From: Nymphaea colorata
Taxonomy: Eukaryota > Streptophyta > Magnoliopsida > Nymphaeales > Nymphaeaceae
Reading direction: 5' to 3'
Length of the DNA stretch: 64,000 nt
Assembly (NCBI RefSeq): GCF_008831285.2
Contig: NC_045139.1
Coordinates: 11,380,704 to 11,444,703, forward strand
Shown here: positions 49,201 to 60,639 of the stretch, one piece after another
How positions within the stretch are numbered: the first letter of the stretch is position 1
How the letters are laid out: each line of letters opens with the position of its first letter
Position numbers and translations under genes: made by a program
The notes under the pieces: generated by a model
What the model saw: the letters and a program-made list of their open reading frames with translations, nothing else
What the model was told of the DNA's origin: nothing
The model's database searches: none

Positions 49201-52200
49201 TAGAGCATTCAGGTCCTCAAACATAGCAAGTCGCCATTCCTCCTTAGATGTTGCTTCCTCATGAGACTTGGGCTCATCATAAGAATGAATCAAGGCAAGG
49301 AAAGTACGATGTTTGGGAGAAAAAGAATTATAAGAAACAAAACGAGAGGGAAGAGTTGAGACTCTTGAACTATGATGTACCTAAGAAGGAGAAGGAGCCA
49401 TGTGGGAAGAGGATGAGGAGGAATTCTCTCCATGAATCGGAGGGTCAGGATCAATAGAAGGCATCAGATTAAAATTGGCCTCATTTGGTCCTTCTTCAAA
49501 TGGCTCAGACTGCTCAAGAAAAGGCACATGAATAATGTCTTTTTTTCTTCGTTGATAGACTTGGCTGATGTCATTTTCTTTTTCAAGATCATCATGAGAG
49601 CTTCTTCTTCTACTTTTTGACTGTATTTCTTCCTTTTCAATCTTATACTATGAGGGATATGTCATTAGAAAGGATAGATCTACATCACAATTCTTTGTCT
49701 TTTCACTTTCTTGTATAAACTATGGCTCATACTCGTGAAATATTACATGCTTTGAAACCCACATTTTTCTTCCAATTGGATCATAACATTTGTAACCTTT
49801 CTTATTTTCTGAGAAACAACACTTTGCAAGTTTGCAGCTCTAGGTGAATGCTTGTCTCTTAATTGCTTTGGTATAAGTACAAAGCAAATATCCTCCAAAA
49901 ACTTTCATCATGTTGTAATTTGGTTTATGTCCATACAATTTCTCATAAGGAGGCATTCCACCTAAGACTTCTGATGGCATACGATTTATTGGATATACCG
50001 CCATACAAACTGCATCAACCCAATAGACCTTCGAACATTCGTAGCAAAAAGAAGAGATTTAGTAGTCCCAAATATGTGTCTATTTTTCCTTTCAGCCACT
50101 TCATTTTGTTCAGGTGTATAGGAACAAGATTTTTTGGTGCAACATACCTTTTTTTTGCAAATTATTTCAAACACCTGACTAATGTATTCTCCTCCTGAAT
50201 CTGAACATAAGATTTTGATTTTAGCTGAAAGCTGAGTTTCAATCATAGCACAGTACCTTTCTAATATATCATAAAGTTCGTTTCTATTTCTCATAAAGAA
50301 TATCCAAGTAAACCTAGTAAAGGTCACAAAATAAGCTGACCCCCCATTTGACAAATTGGGAGATGGCCCCCAAGTGTCTGAATGTATCAAGTCAAATGGT
50401 TTTACTGATTCAATTTCTCTCGGACAAGAAGGTAAGGCATAAGTCTTTGCAAGTCTACAACTTTGACAAATTTTCACATCGTCAGATATCACGATCTTGG
50501 AATCATCAAAAAGTTTCAAAATAAGTTTCCGTTTAGATTTGACACATGTCCTAATCATTGATGCCATAACATTGATTCATCTCTTACTGATGCATATACC
50601 CCATTCTTGTCTCTCCTTAAAGAACTCATGTCTAGCCAATCAAGATAGTATAACTGTATAAGTCACATCTTCTATGGCCAATTCCAATCTTCTTCCTAGG
50701 TCCTGCACATCACAATCCACCGGAGAAAAAGTGACAGTACAATTTTGCTTAGGAACTTGACCAACAGAAATTAGGTTCACAGTAAGAGAGGGAACATGAT
50801 ACACATCATCAACATGTAGGTTTCTCTCAGGATAAGAATTGGGAGTGATTGAACCTGATTTGATTATAGACATGGAAGAACCATTCACAGTCTTTAAAAA
50901 ACCCAGAACAAGGATGACAATTAGTTAGAATGGCCTCATTTGATGTCATGTGACATGAGGCACCAGAATCTAAAAGCCAAGTCGGAGTTGCACAGGGTAT
51001 ACCTGCAAATGCATTACTGGAAGAAGATATAGAGGAAGTGGGAACGACAAACTCACTAGGTGCAAGAAGTTGCTGAATGCTTTCTAGAATGTTAGCATGA
51101 GACTGTGGTCTTTATCTCCTGCAAAAGAATCTTCCTTTGGTTGTACTCTAGATGTCAACACTCCGTCATTTTCATTTTTATCTCCAAGTGAATCAGCATC
51201 ATATACTCCTTTCTTCTTTAATATAGGACAATTAGATTTCATATGTCCTAGTTCCTTACAGTAATGGCATTGTATATTATTCATATCTCTTTTCTTCTCA
51301 AACATTCTATCATTATTTCCATTTCCACCAAAAGACTTAGTCACATCTAACGCCTGCAACACTTTTACCTTATCCATATTTTACAGTCCATCAAACAAAA
51401 TATTCCCAGCTACAATGAATAATAACTGATAGCTGGGAAAACAAACTGATAACAATGCCAAGAACTGACTACAATCAACCAGCCTTCCAACACAATAGAT
51501 ACTCAAGCCAGACTTATTAACGCCAAAACAGTAGGCAGCAACAGCACAGTCATGAGGAAATAAATACTTGATAATATTCATCTGCACAACACTTTCCAAA
51601 GCTGTCCCAGAACAAAATTTAATTCAATCCTTCAAAACTGCTGCAAACAAGACTCTCTCCTCTCCAACGATCAAGTCTTCATTAACTTTAAAGCTGCTTG
51701 TATGGTAGCAGTAACCACATGCGTATCAATCACAGCTAAATAGTGGATATTGGTAGTAATTTATTCAAGACTTTTGCAGTGTACCAGGCAAACAAATAAG
51801 CATCATACGATGGATGAAACTAACCTTCAGAGCAGCTGATGCAACCCAGCCTCACAATCAAAAGACAAAAAAACTGCTACTGCCTCACGTCAGCTAACAA
51901 TAAGATCATCGATTGTGCGTTTTGGTGTTTGTTCCTTTCATGTACCTTTATGTTCATGTGTTTGTAATATATTCTTACTATTGTCTCAAAAATAGAACTG
52001 CTACTGCCTCACGTCAGCTAGCAAGGTTCAGAAACCAGCGACCCAAGACATAAAAATGGGCACAATACATCAGCCAACATCAACCCATACACATACCTTC
52101 AGCACACAATATTCCTGTGTCAAGCAGCAGGGCAGCTTCCACCGGAGGAATACGAACAGTCATTTCACCAAAACGCACAGCAAAGGCTAATCTAAACAAA

Positions 52201-55200
52201 ACTGCATCTTCTAGCTCTAATACCATGTTAAATTCAACAAAGCCAAACATAGAAAACATGAAGATTCAATGCTATTTCAATTGCATGAGAGTACATCAGC
52301 AGCAGCAACACTCTTCACGTCATTCTCTTCTTGTGTAAAAGAGAAAGTTACAGCAATAGGGAACAAAACCCTAATTAATACTCTACTAAAGACAGTAAAA
52401 TGCAAGACTACCCTTAGTTAATAAAAGACTGACCTCACTTACAAGGGGTAAAACTGTAGACTAAGTTAAAACATATTGCAATAAGGAGGACATAAATAGA
52501 CTTTGACTGATATGAGCAGGATTAGACCTATTAACTTTAACATTTCTCACTGGACCAACTGAATGTTGAACTAAATTGTTGATGCTTGGTCATCAGTTTA
52601 TTCAATGAAATAATAATATATCCATCTTGAAAGGATACATGATTAAATGTGGAGATAAAGAAAAACTAAACATGATCTCAAGGATTGAAAGAGCTAAGCA
52701 CGGTTTACTTTTACACCTGGAATAAAGTGATAATAAAAAAAGAATGCGGAATCATTTATCTCTTCTGATTCCTTTTACTAGCTAAGTTTTTGTAATGGTC
52801 CCTCTGCAGGTCTTCCTTAACGGAGATGCCATTTGAAAATTTTCATCTTTTCTTCTATCTGGCCGATGAGGAAGAACATGCTGTGAACATAGACAAACTG
52901 CTCACAGGTTATTCCAGGGCTGCTCGTTTGTCATCTGGTTCACGTGAAGATGTTGGAATGTGGGAGCTACATATAAATCCACATGTAGGCTTCCTAATCT
53001 ACCAGTCTAAAAAATTGATCTTTAACTGTATAAAAGATTATATTTTCTATATCTCATTTTTGATTTGTTAGTATTCTTTATATTGGTGCATGAATGACTG
53101 AATTTCTCTCTATGACATCTGTCGTTATTGTGCATGTGTATGTCTGTATATTCCTGCATGTGGTTTTATTTGTTATTTCTTTTGGCAAGTCTTGTAGCCA
53201 AGTTGCCTTGCAATGCATCTGCGATTTAAAGTGACATCCTTTTGTCTTTATTTTCAACAAAGAGAAGCATTCTAGGATGCAAGTGACCTAAGGGGCTTGC
53301 CTCCTATAGAAACACCAATATCTGGTTGACCAGTCCCCTTCCTTACCTTTTTTTTTTTTTACTTGTTCATTTTATCGACGAGGAGCCTTCTCGGGGATGA
53401 GAATCATTTGATGGGCCAGCCTCACCTTGATTTAAACACCAGGACTAGTTCACTAGCCCCCCACCAGTCTTACTTGCACAACCATGAGAAGGCATGGCCC
53501 ACACTTTTCTTGACTTCAACTTGAAATTGAGATTAATGGGTCAAGGACTGATATGTAGAACCTATGTCTTTATGAGAATGCATATGATTGAAATTGATTA
53601 ATAAGTACTATCGCGAATGGCTTGTGTCATCATTATTTTTTACCGGAAGCTGGAAATAGAGAAGCCTCCCTCTTCTTGGTGAGATCCCAGATGTTGCACT
53701 TCAATGTAAGCCTCACCCTCATTCTCTTCTCTTAAGGTTAAGTTGATCCCATGCTTTAACAGTCATTCTATATGAGGATGGTAATGCTCTTGCTTGCATC
53801 TTCTTAAATTCTTCTGAAAATGATGTGAGTGGGCATATTGGAGTTTTTGGTCTGAGCAGTTCTGTGCACTAGAATGCTTCAAAGCAGATAAGGATCTTAT
53901 ACTATGTCACATGGAAACACTTAACAGGGTAGTAGGGCAGCCGCATTATGTGAATGGTATATGCGAGGATGCGTTAAAGTGAAATATAGCTGTAATATAA
54001 ACTTTGATCATGTGATTTTGTTATAAATCCCATTGAAGGGTAAGTTTTCTACACATCACATCGAGCATAACTGCTCTCTATTCTTTCTCATCATCTGCAG
54101 GACAGTGCAGAAATTCATCATGCTGGATTCAAGACTTCTCACTTTCATAACTTAACAGAGCTTGTCCAAGCAGCACTTGCAGTTGAGGTGATCTTTGTAA
54201 ATTGGGTTTTTAATTGCTTATCATGCTGGATTCATAACTTGCCACTTTTATAACTAAACACAGCTTGTCTAAGCAGCACTTGCAGTTGTGGTGTCTTTTG
54301 TACATTTAGTCTTTTAAATTGTTTGCATAATGAATATTTTGTATGTGGTGAACAAACTTCTGTTACTCTAAATGTGATAACCACATAGTTGGACTTTCAC
54401 AAACCTAAAGTTGCAGATACTCTATAACAGATTCTTGGGAAGCCTATGCCTCAGTTTGAAACTTTGAACATCAATGTTTACTTCGTTTTATCAGTTTCTT
54501 TGTAACTGAAATGTTTGTATTCTTATTCCAGACAAATGGAAACAAGTTTGTTATGGTCTTTCCTGTGCTTGTATCTATTTGTGTGCGTGTAAAAAATTTC
54601 TGGAAGTCTTTTGAGAAAATGATTGCTTATAGTTCTTCTTGAAATATTGATTGTAGTCAAATATCATATTTGTGATGAACACATAAGAGGAACTGCAGCT
54701 TAATATAATGTCATTTCCAAAAATTTAGTTTCTTGTCTCATTAGAAACTTGCTCAGTATTTCTACTAAATTAGTTCCCGTGGTAGGTCATGGCAACATTG
54801 TTTGTGCAGGGACCATTTCTCCTTTTTTTTTCCAATTTGTTCTTTTTGTTGACATCTGATAAATGTTTCTTGTTGGTTGTGTGATTTGGCTCAGGCAAGA
54901 AGAATGGGTCGCTTGCAGCTATTTGACATGTCTGAGGATTCTTCAAACGTTGCTATATTTCAGGTTCTTTGTTTGTGAGGAACAAATTGGACCTTGCTTT
55001 TTTTTTTCTCATATGGATCTTGTTATTTTCAAGGTCTGGTACATGCATGTTGATTAATATGAACTATCAAGAAAATTTGATGTGATCATTTTTTGCTTTT
55101 TTTCATGATTTTCCAGATTTCTGCGAAGCTGCCATTAAAAATGGATTTAGTGTTTCTGTCTGGTACTGTTTCAGAGATCTCAAGAGTTGAAGACCGTGTG

Positions 55201-55213
55201 AGCAGCCTGACAG
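43254..55213 (+). CDS. GCS1: mannosyl-oligosaccharide glucosidase I (GH63), N-terminal exons 1-8
   Basis: Exons: 43254-43541, 43636-43709, 44120-44261, 47233-47342, 52810-52984, 54101-54187, 54895-54963, 55117-55213, all with GT-AG introns and consistent phases (347 codons plus 1 nt). The protein aligns with Arabidopsis GCS1 as I recall it, from the basic cytosolic tail (ARSRGR, 9-14) and one membrane anchor (about 49-68, type II, ER) through SLYWGTYRPHVYLGIRART, AGLMWIGVKD, HNGRDYG, GYGGDWAVR and FHLFFYLADE to SGTVSEISRVEDRVSSLTG. This is the GH63 N-domain. The enzyme removes the outermost glucose of ER N-glycans. The catalytic (alpha/alpha) domain is absent and would start after the intron that opens at 55214. 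That intron already exceeds 8.7 kb and carries Gypsy and Copia insertions. Whether the gene is intact beyond the window is unknown. Confidence 0.93.
44262..47232. other. glucosidase intron 3 (2,971 bp)
   Basis: AT-rich, with a partial copy of the GGTACGGGTAC MITE at 46365. A degraded minus-strand frame near 45940-46150 reads acidic text, possibly a transposase tail. Nothing else recognisable. Confidence 0.5.
46365..46440. mobile_element. partial copy of the GGTACGGGTAC MITE
   Basis: Ctatgtcacataggtacggg, followed by tacgggtacg and ggtacggcggtac, matches the left end of the MITE at 33444 base for base over its first 20 positions. The right end was not found, so the copy is truncated or its far end has decayed. 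Confidence 0.65.
47472..47733 (-). repeat. 3' LTR (left side) of the antisense Copia
   Basis: It matches 52226-52542 but lacks two pieces: an internal 40-bp segment lying between tagac repeats, and the last 15 bp (ctattaactttaaca) next to the polypurine tract. Substitutions between the two LTRs are clearly more numerous than in the Copia at 4345, so this insertion is older. Confidence 0.88.
47734..47741 (-). promoter_or_regulatory. polypurine tract of the antisense Copia
   Basis: Gaggggaa on the minus strand adjoins the inner edge of the 3' LTR. Confidence 0.75.
47870..51377 (-). pseudogene. antisense Copia gag-pol, disrupted
   Basis: On the minus strand, from 51377 leftwards: a CCHC knuckle (CHYCKELGHMKSNC), protease surroundings (HVDDVYHVPSLTVNLISVGQ), the pre-integrase and integrase start (CQSCRLAK, then HSDTWGP), an integrase core with EVAERKNRHI, the RT start (GCKWVSKIKTKADGS), GLKQAP, YVDDMIITG, and RNase H ending NPEFHERTKYIEIDCHFTRK. 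The reading changes frame several times between about 48690 and 50640. The N-terminal half of gag is missing or unrecognisable. Confidence 0.88.
51872..52020. repeat. 25-bp direct repeats flanking a 99-bp insert
   Basis: Aactgctactgcctcacg and its next seven bases occur identically at 51872-51896 and 51996-52020, 124 bp apart, inside the leader of the antisense Copia. The 99 bp between them are unlike the surrounding leader. Confidence 0.85.
52214..52225 (-). promoter_or_regulatory. primer binding site of the antisense Copia
   Basis: On the minus strand tggtattagagc follows the LTR end. It differs from the tRNA-iMet complement tggtatcagagc at one position. Confidence 0.82.
52226..52542 (-). 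repeat. 5' LTR (right side) of the antisense Copia, 317 bp
   Basis: Complete, with inverted ends TGTTAAA and TTTAACA. It adjoins the primer site on its left and the tttct duplication on its right. Confidence 0.9.
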
Positions 55214-55258
55214 GTGCTTGATTTGTCATATAGTAATATATTTCTTAAAACTGAAGTC

Positions 55259-55536
55259 TGTTAGGCATGGGCCTAACACAATCTCGTTACTGTCTTTATG
55301 TTTTCATTTCTATCTCTGTTTTAGTACTCACAAAGCAGTTCATGGCTTGGGTCCCTAGTTAGGTCATGTAATAAACCCACCCACTCGCACAAGATATATA
55401 TACACACCTTAAGGGAATTAAAACCTTAATGGAATGAGATTACTTTCGAAGCTGGGCTTCTGTGTGCTTATTCTGTGCACTTAAGACAGAGAGTTAGAAT
55501 TTGAGACTGAAGGTGATAGCTATTTGTTGGCTATCA
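55259..55536 (+). repeat. left LTR of the Gypsy element, 278 bp
   Basis: It starts TGTTAGGCATGG and ends GGCTATCA before the primer site. Its first 20 bases form an inverted repeat (TGTTAGGC, ATGG, GCCTAACA). The first 130 bases or so recur at 60452. Confidence 0.87.
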
Positions 55537-55548
55537 AGGTATCAGAGC
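55537..55548 (+). promoter_or_regulatory. primer binding site of the Gypsy element
   Basis: Aggtatcagagc matches the tRNA-iMet complement tggtatcagagc except at the first base. Confidence 0.75.
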
Positions 55549-55557
55549 TAAGGCATC

Positions 55558-58500
55558 ATGGCAGAGAGGATCACGGCATGGGACACGATGCCGGCGATGG
55601 AGCACCACCGGAACCAGGTAGAAGCAGCGATAGGGGCCTAGATGGGCGGATGCACCTGATGGAGCAATGCCTGGACGGAATGGGCGCACACCTAGACACC
55701 CTGATCGCAGAGCAGCAGATGATGACAACCATGTTACATGAAACCCTCTGGCAAGGTACGCAATGCTCTCCTAGCTCAGAGCAGGCGTAGACCAAATGAA
55801 CGAAGGGGGAGTACTTGGACACCGAATGGAGCAAAGGGATCTTCTAGAAACCTTCAAAGATGGAATTTTAGAGGTTCTCCAGAGATGACCCTATTAGCTG
55901 GGTGTTCCGATCAAAACAGTACTTCGAATGCCAGGGGATTGTCGGAGAGTAGAGGGTGAAGCAAGTGGTTGTCTACTTCGAAGGGGCGGCGATCTGTTGG
56001 TATCACTGGCTACTGTCACATTAGGGAAAACTTGATTGGGAGACCCTTGTCACGGAGATCACCGCCCATTTTGGGCCTTCTGCCTACCACAACTATAATG
56101 TCGAGCTCTCGAGAATTAGGCAGATGGAGGCAGTGGTGGAGTATCAAGAAAATTTCGAGGCACTTACGAACATGGTTTGCGGCTGACCCTTGGAGGCCCT
56201 TATGGGGGCTTTTGTCGGAGGTCTCAAGGACGAACTATGAATAAAAGTGCAAGCGATGAAACCCCGGGCCTTGTCAAAATGTTTTGAAATTTCTCCCACC
56301 GTGAAAGAAAAAATACCGACACCTGAATCTAACCAGTAGGACCTGGCTAGACGCCAAGAGCATTCCACGAGGTCCCGTGAAGGCTAAAGCTCTTCGTACT
56401 GCAGCAATAGGAGCCAAGACCGGCAACCTACCTCAATCAGTTGTGAGGCATCTGACGCCTAAGCACGTAAGGGAGAAGTGACATCAGGGCATTTGCTTCC
56501 ATTGCGATGGGCACTAGGGCATAATTGCAGGCGATTGCATATGTATTTGGTTAAGGAAGGGGAGGAGCCCCCCAACTCGTTAAAGGCACAACAATTTCGA
56601 TTGAAGAGGCGCCGCCAGAGATATCCCTACACGTGCTAGCAGGGGATGAAGTTCCCCAACTGATGAGGATTGAGGGACAATTGCGTGGCAGGAAGGTAAG
56701 TGTGTTGATCAACACTAGATCAATGCACAACTTCATTTGTGAGAAATCTGCCTGCGCCCTGGGATGCAGTGTTGAAATGCAGCCTGCTTCGACGTGGTGG
56801 TTGGGGACGGCAGTAACCTCAAGTGCAGGGGCAGGTGCCATCAGGAAATTTTTGAAATACAGGGCCACAACTTTCCTGTCCAACTGTGCACACTCACCAT
56901 AGCTGGAGCTGACTTGGTTTTGGGAATCCAATGGCTGCGCAACATTGGACAAGTGGTCTAGGATTTTGTTGGTATGAAGATGCAATTTCGCGGCCCAGGT
57001 GAGGAAAAATTAACACTCGAGGAAGCTCCCAGGAAGGTCTGTAAAGAAAACTCAGCCATGCGTCTACTCAAGGGACCAGTGGCTTCCTTTCTGCTACTGC
57101 CGAAACAGGGAACCAATGAGCCTCGATCACAGTGGACAGACCTCTGTTCTACTGTCCTTGAAAGTCTGCTCAAGGAGTTCAACTGGTCTTCTTGCTACCC
57201 ACCAGCTTGCCCCCTTGGCGCTAGCACTAGCATCACATTGGATTGCATCAAGCGGTCGAATTCGTGAAATCCAGACCCTACTGCTACAGTCAAAAGCAGG
57301 AGGCCTTGAAACAGCTCGTGCAAGAGATGCTGGAATCTGAGATAATTCAGGTGAGCAGAAGCTCTTTTGCATTGCCCGCCCTGTTGGCCAATAAAAAGGT
57401 CGACAGCTGGTGGTTTTGTGTAGATTACCACGCCCTGAACGCCATTATGATCAAGAATCGGTAATGGCGCTTCCTGTGGTTGAATACTTGCTCAATGAGC
57501 TGCAGGGAGCACTCTGGATTTGTGCTCCAGTTACCACCAGATCAGGGTAACAATGGAGGACATCCCCAAAACTGCCTTCCACACTCACGACGGGCACTAC
57601 GAGTTCACCGTCATGCCCTTTGGCCTAACAAATGCACCATCGACTTTTCAGTCATTGTTGAATGACTTGTTCCACCCTTACCTGCAATGACAATATTCTC
57701 GTCTATAGCAGGGAAGAGGCACCACCTACAACACTTACGGGCTGTGCTTAACATGTTGCAGCAGAATCAGCTACATGCTATGCCCTCAAAGTTCTCATTC
57801 GGTACAAGAGAGATCTCATACCTGGGTCATGTTATTAGTCAGGCCAGAGTTAGCATGGAAGGAGAAAAGGTTCAGGCCATTAAGGAATGGAGGACACCGC
57901 AGACAGTGAGAGAACTGTGCGCATTCTTGGGACTCATTGGATACAATCACAAGTTCGTCCATCGGTATGGCACCATAGTGGCCCCCCTAACTGAGCTGAC
58001 AAAAAGGGGAAAATTCGTATGGAATGAGAAGGCAGATCAGGGCTTCCAAGGGCTGAAACAAGCAGTCACAGTGGCACCTGTCTTGTAATTGCCTAATTTC
58101 CAGCAGCCTTTCACAGTGGAGTTGGATGCGTCAGACCTAAGCGTGGGTGCGATCTTGAGCCAAAACAGCCACCCCGTAGCCTATTTTAGTAGAGCTATGG
58201 GAGTCACCTTCGGCAGCAAGTCCGCATACAAAACAGAGTTGATCGCCATCGTCCTTGCAGTCAAGTGGAAGCATTACCTCCTGGGACAGCGATTCTTGGT
58301 GCTAACAGATCATCAAAGTCTCAACTCTCTAGTATTGCCTACAACAAGCAGCATTGACCCCAGCATCGCAGAAAGGGCTCCTCAAGTTGATAGGCTTCTA
58401 CTTTGAGGTACATTTTCATAAGGGAAAGGAGAACGTCACAGCCAACAGCCTCTCCAAGTCAGTACCACAATCCACTCACAGCCTGCTAACTCTGTCTCAA

Positions 58501-60423
58501 GTGTAGGTGCAGTTGTGGTATCAAATCCTACGGGCACAGTAGGGAGCTGTTTCTGTTCAATGACTTAAGGACCAGTTAGCAGCCAATCCTCTCAAAGTAT
58601 ATGGATATGAGTGGAAATCTCCTTACTTGTATCACAAAGGGTGCATTTATCTACCACCTGAAACATCCTGGCCTAATGTGCTCTTGGAGCACTATCATAA
58701 TGAACGTGCTGCTGGGCACGAAGGAGTAGAGACTTACAGAAGGCTGCGCAATACTTTCTATTGGCCAGGGATGAAAGGATCTGTTAGGGACTTCATACGG
58801 GCCCTACGATGTTTGCCAAAGGAATAAATAGAAGACCATGAGGCCCATTGGGTTGCTGCAGCCACTCCCTACACCCGAGCTCATATGGGAGGATATCTTC
58901 GTGGACTTCGTATAAGGACTACCCCTGTCCAGAGGCAAATCAGTCATACTAGTTGTGATTGATTGTCTCTTGAAACACGCCTATTTCATTGCCCTGTCCC
59001 ATCCTTATACCGCCAAGACTGTGGCCATCGCTTTCCACGAAAACGTGGGAAAACTGCATACCACAGAAAATAACCAGCGACAGAGACCTCGTCTTCCTTA
59101 GCAACTTTTGGAAGGAGTATTTTTGAATGCAGGGCACTGCGCTGCAGATGAGTACAACTTATCACCTGTAGACGGATGGGCAAATAGAGGTCGTAAATCA
59201 TTCTCTTGAAACATACTTATGCTGTTTTGCAGGGCAGAGACCTCGACTGTGGGTAAATTACTTACCATGGGCTGAGTTCTCCTATAATACCAGTCGGCAT
59301 TCATCCACCAGGACCACCCTTTTTGAAGTTGTCTATGGCAGGCCTTCACCTGACCTTCACCACTACTAGCTAGGGGTGAACAACGAGTCGAACTACTTGA
59401 GCTCGACTTGTTAAGGCTCGGCTCATGAACGAGTTCGAGGCGAGTCATTTGGTTAACGAGTCGAACTCGAGTTCATGAGTCGACTCGTTCAAATAATCGA
59501 GTTTAGTTCGAGCTCAACACGTAACTGCTGAGTCGAGCTCGAGCCTTAGTCGAGTTTGTTGAGCCTTAATCAAGCCGATATATTCAAACGAGTTTACGAG
59601 TTTGTCGAGTCTTAATCGAGTCGAGCTCAACACGTAACGATGAATATCAATTCTATTCAAACGAGTTTGTCGAGCCTTAATCGAGTTGAACTCGAGCTCA
59701 ACACATAACATTGAATATCAATTCTACCAGACAAGTTTGTCGAGCCTTAATCGAGTTGAGCTCGAGCTACTTCCCTCGAGCTATTCTTGAGCTCGAGGTT
59801 TCATTAGTCGAGCCGAGCTCAAGCTGACTGAACTCGGGCTTGACTCGGCTCGTGTTCACCTCTACTACTAGCCAGGGACTGCCAGGGAACAGGAGATTGA
59901 CACTCAACTCAGGTGCCGAGATGCAGTCCTTAAGGACCTTAAGGATCACCTAGCAGTAGCTCGCAACCGCATGGTCCTCCAATACAACCGCAGGCATCGT
60001 GAGCAGCACTATGAAGAACGAGACTGGGTATACTTGTGCAAACCCATTCACGATGCAGGGTTTTGCCTGCCTAAAGAATACAATAAGTTGACCCCTTGTT
60101 ACATCGGGCCTTATAACATTGTCAAGAAGATTGGAACTGTGGCCTATGAATTACTGCTCCCTAAAGGAAGTAACATTCATCCTGTCTTTCACGTTTCAAA
60201 GTTGAAGGCTTGCTCCCATCCACCCACTTAGGAAGCAACAGCTTCTCTTCCCATTATTGAGGACCAGACCACACCTCAACCCTTCAGGCGTGTGGGCATC
60301 CGCAGGAACAGCAACAGCGATGGTTCCTGCACCACCGAATGGCTCATAGAATGGATCTCCAATGAAGACACACCAGCAACCTGGGAGCCTACAAAGGAGA
60401 TTGTTCCAGATTTCACGCCTTGA
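55558..60423 (+). pseudogene. Gypsy gag-pol with chromodomain, disrupted
   Basis: Visible pieces in order: the gag start MAERITAWDTMP (55558); a zinc-knuckle trace CFHCDGH (about 56500); protease (56633-56800) whose DTGS site reads NTRS; the RT start CVDYHALNAI (about 57420); RT thumb (HLRAVLNMLQQNQLHA..SYLGHVIS, 57735-57840) with the catalytic DD region lost just upstream; RNase H (VELDASDLSVGAILSQ, about 58120); the integrase zinc-binding segment (HNERAAGHEGVETYRRLRNT, about 58700); integrase traces to 59360; then, after the MITE, RDAVLKDLKDHLAVARNRM and the chromodomain (TEWLIEWISNEDTPATWEP, 60335). Stops and frameshifts occur in every domain. Confidence 0.88.
59371..59864. mobile_element. 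hAT-like MITE built of gagctcga motifs, 494 bp
   Basis: The exact 8-bp repeat ctactagc flanks it (59363-59370 and 59865-59872). Ends are inverted: TAGGGGTGAACA on the left and, read inward from the right, TAGAGGTGAACA. The interior is a chain of related gagtcgagctcgag / ttaatcgag units, including three repeats containing tttgtcgagccttaatcgag. Removing it with one duplication copy restores the Gypsy pol reading (PDLHHY then PGTAREQE), which confirms the boundaries. Confidence 0.88.
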
Positions 60424-60438
60424 GGACAAGGTGTTCTC

Positions 60439-60451
60439 GGAGGGGGGGAAA
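60439..60451 (+). promoter_or_regulatory. polypurine tract of the Gypsy element
   Basis: Ggagggggggaaa immediately precedes the TGTTAGGC start of the right LTR. Confidence 0.88.
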
Positions 60452-60590
60452 TGTTAGGCATGGGCCTAACACAGTCTCGTTCCTGTCTTTGTGTTTTCAT
60501 TTCTGTCTCTGTTTCATCACTCACAGAGTAGTTCACGGGTTGGGTCCCTAGTTAGGTCATGTAAAAACCCACCCACTCGCACAAGATATA
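60452..60590 (+). repeat. right LTR of the Gypsy element, truncated
   Basis: Matches the first half of the left LTR as far as cactcgcacaagatatatat, then passes into AT repeats. The second half is missing. Confidence 0.82.
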
Positions 60591-60596
60591 TATATT

Positions 60597-60628
<32 letters not shown>

Positions 60629-60630
60629 TT
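60583..60630. repeat. AT microsatellite
   Basis: An imperfect AT run of about 48 bases between the truncated Gypsy LTR and the next LTR. Confidence 0.9.
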
Positions 60631-60639
60631 ACATATATT

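Larger units (their letters stand above)
47472..52542 (-). mobile_element. Ty1/copia element in antisense in glucosidase intron 4
   Basis: Two LTRs (47472-47733 and 52226-52542) in reverse orientation enclose Copia pol on the minus strand. The outer flanks carry the same 5-bp repeat tttct (47467-47471 and 52543-52547), a clean target-site duplication. A primer site and polypurine tract are in the expected places. The gag N-terminus is not readable between 51378 and 52213. The element has stops and frame breaks and is inactive. It makes up most of the 5,467-bp intron. Confidence 0.93.
55259..60590 (+). mobile_element. Ty3/gypsy chromovirus in glucosidase intron 8
   Basis: A left LTR (55259-55536), primer site, gag-pol remains with a C-terminal chromodomain, polypurine tract and truncated right LTR (60452 to about 60590) form one plus-strand element. 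The chromodomain marks it as a chromovirus. It sits 45 bp inside the intron that follows exon 8. A 494-bp MITE lies inside its pol. The right LTR runs into an AT microsatellite and loses its second half, so no target duplication can be shown. Confidence 0.88.
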
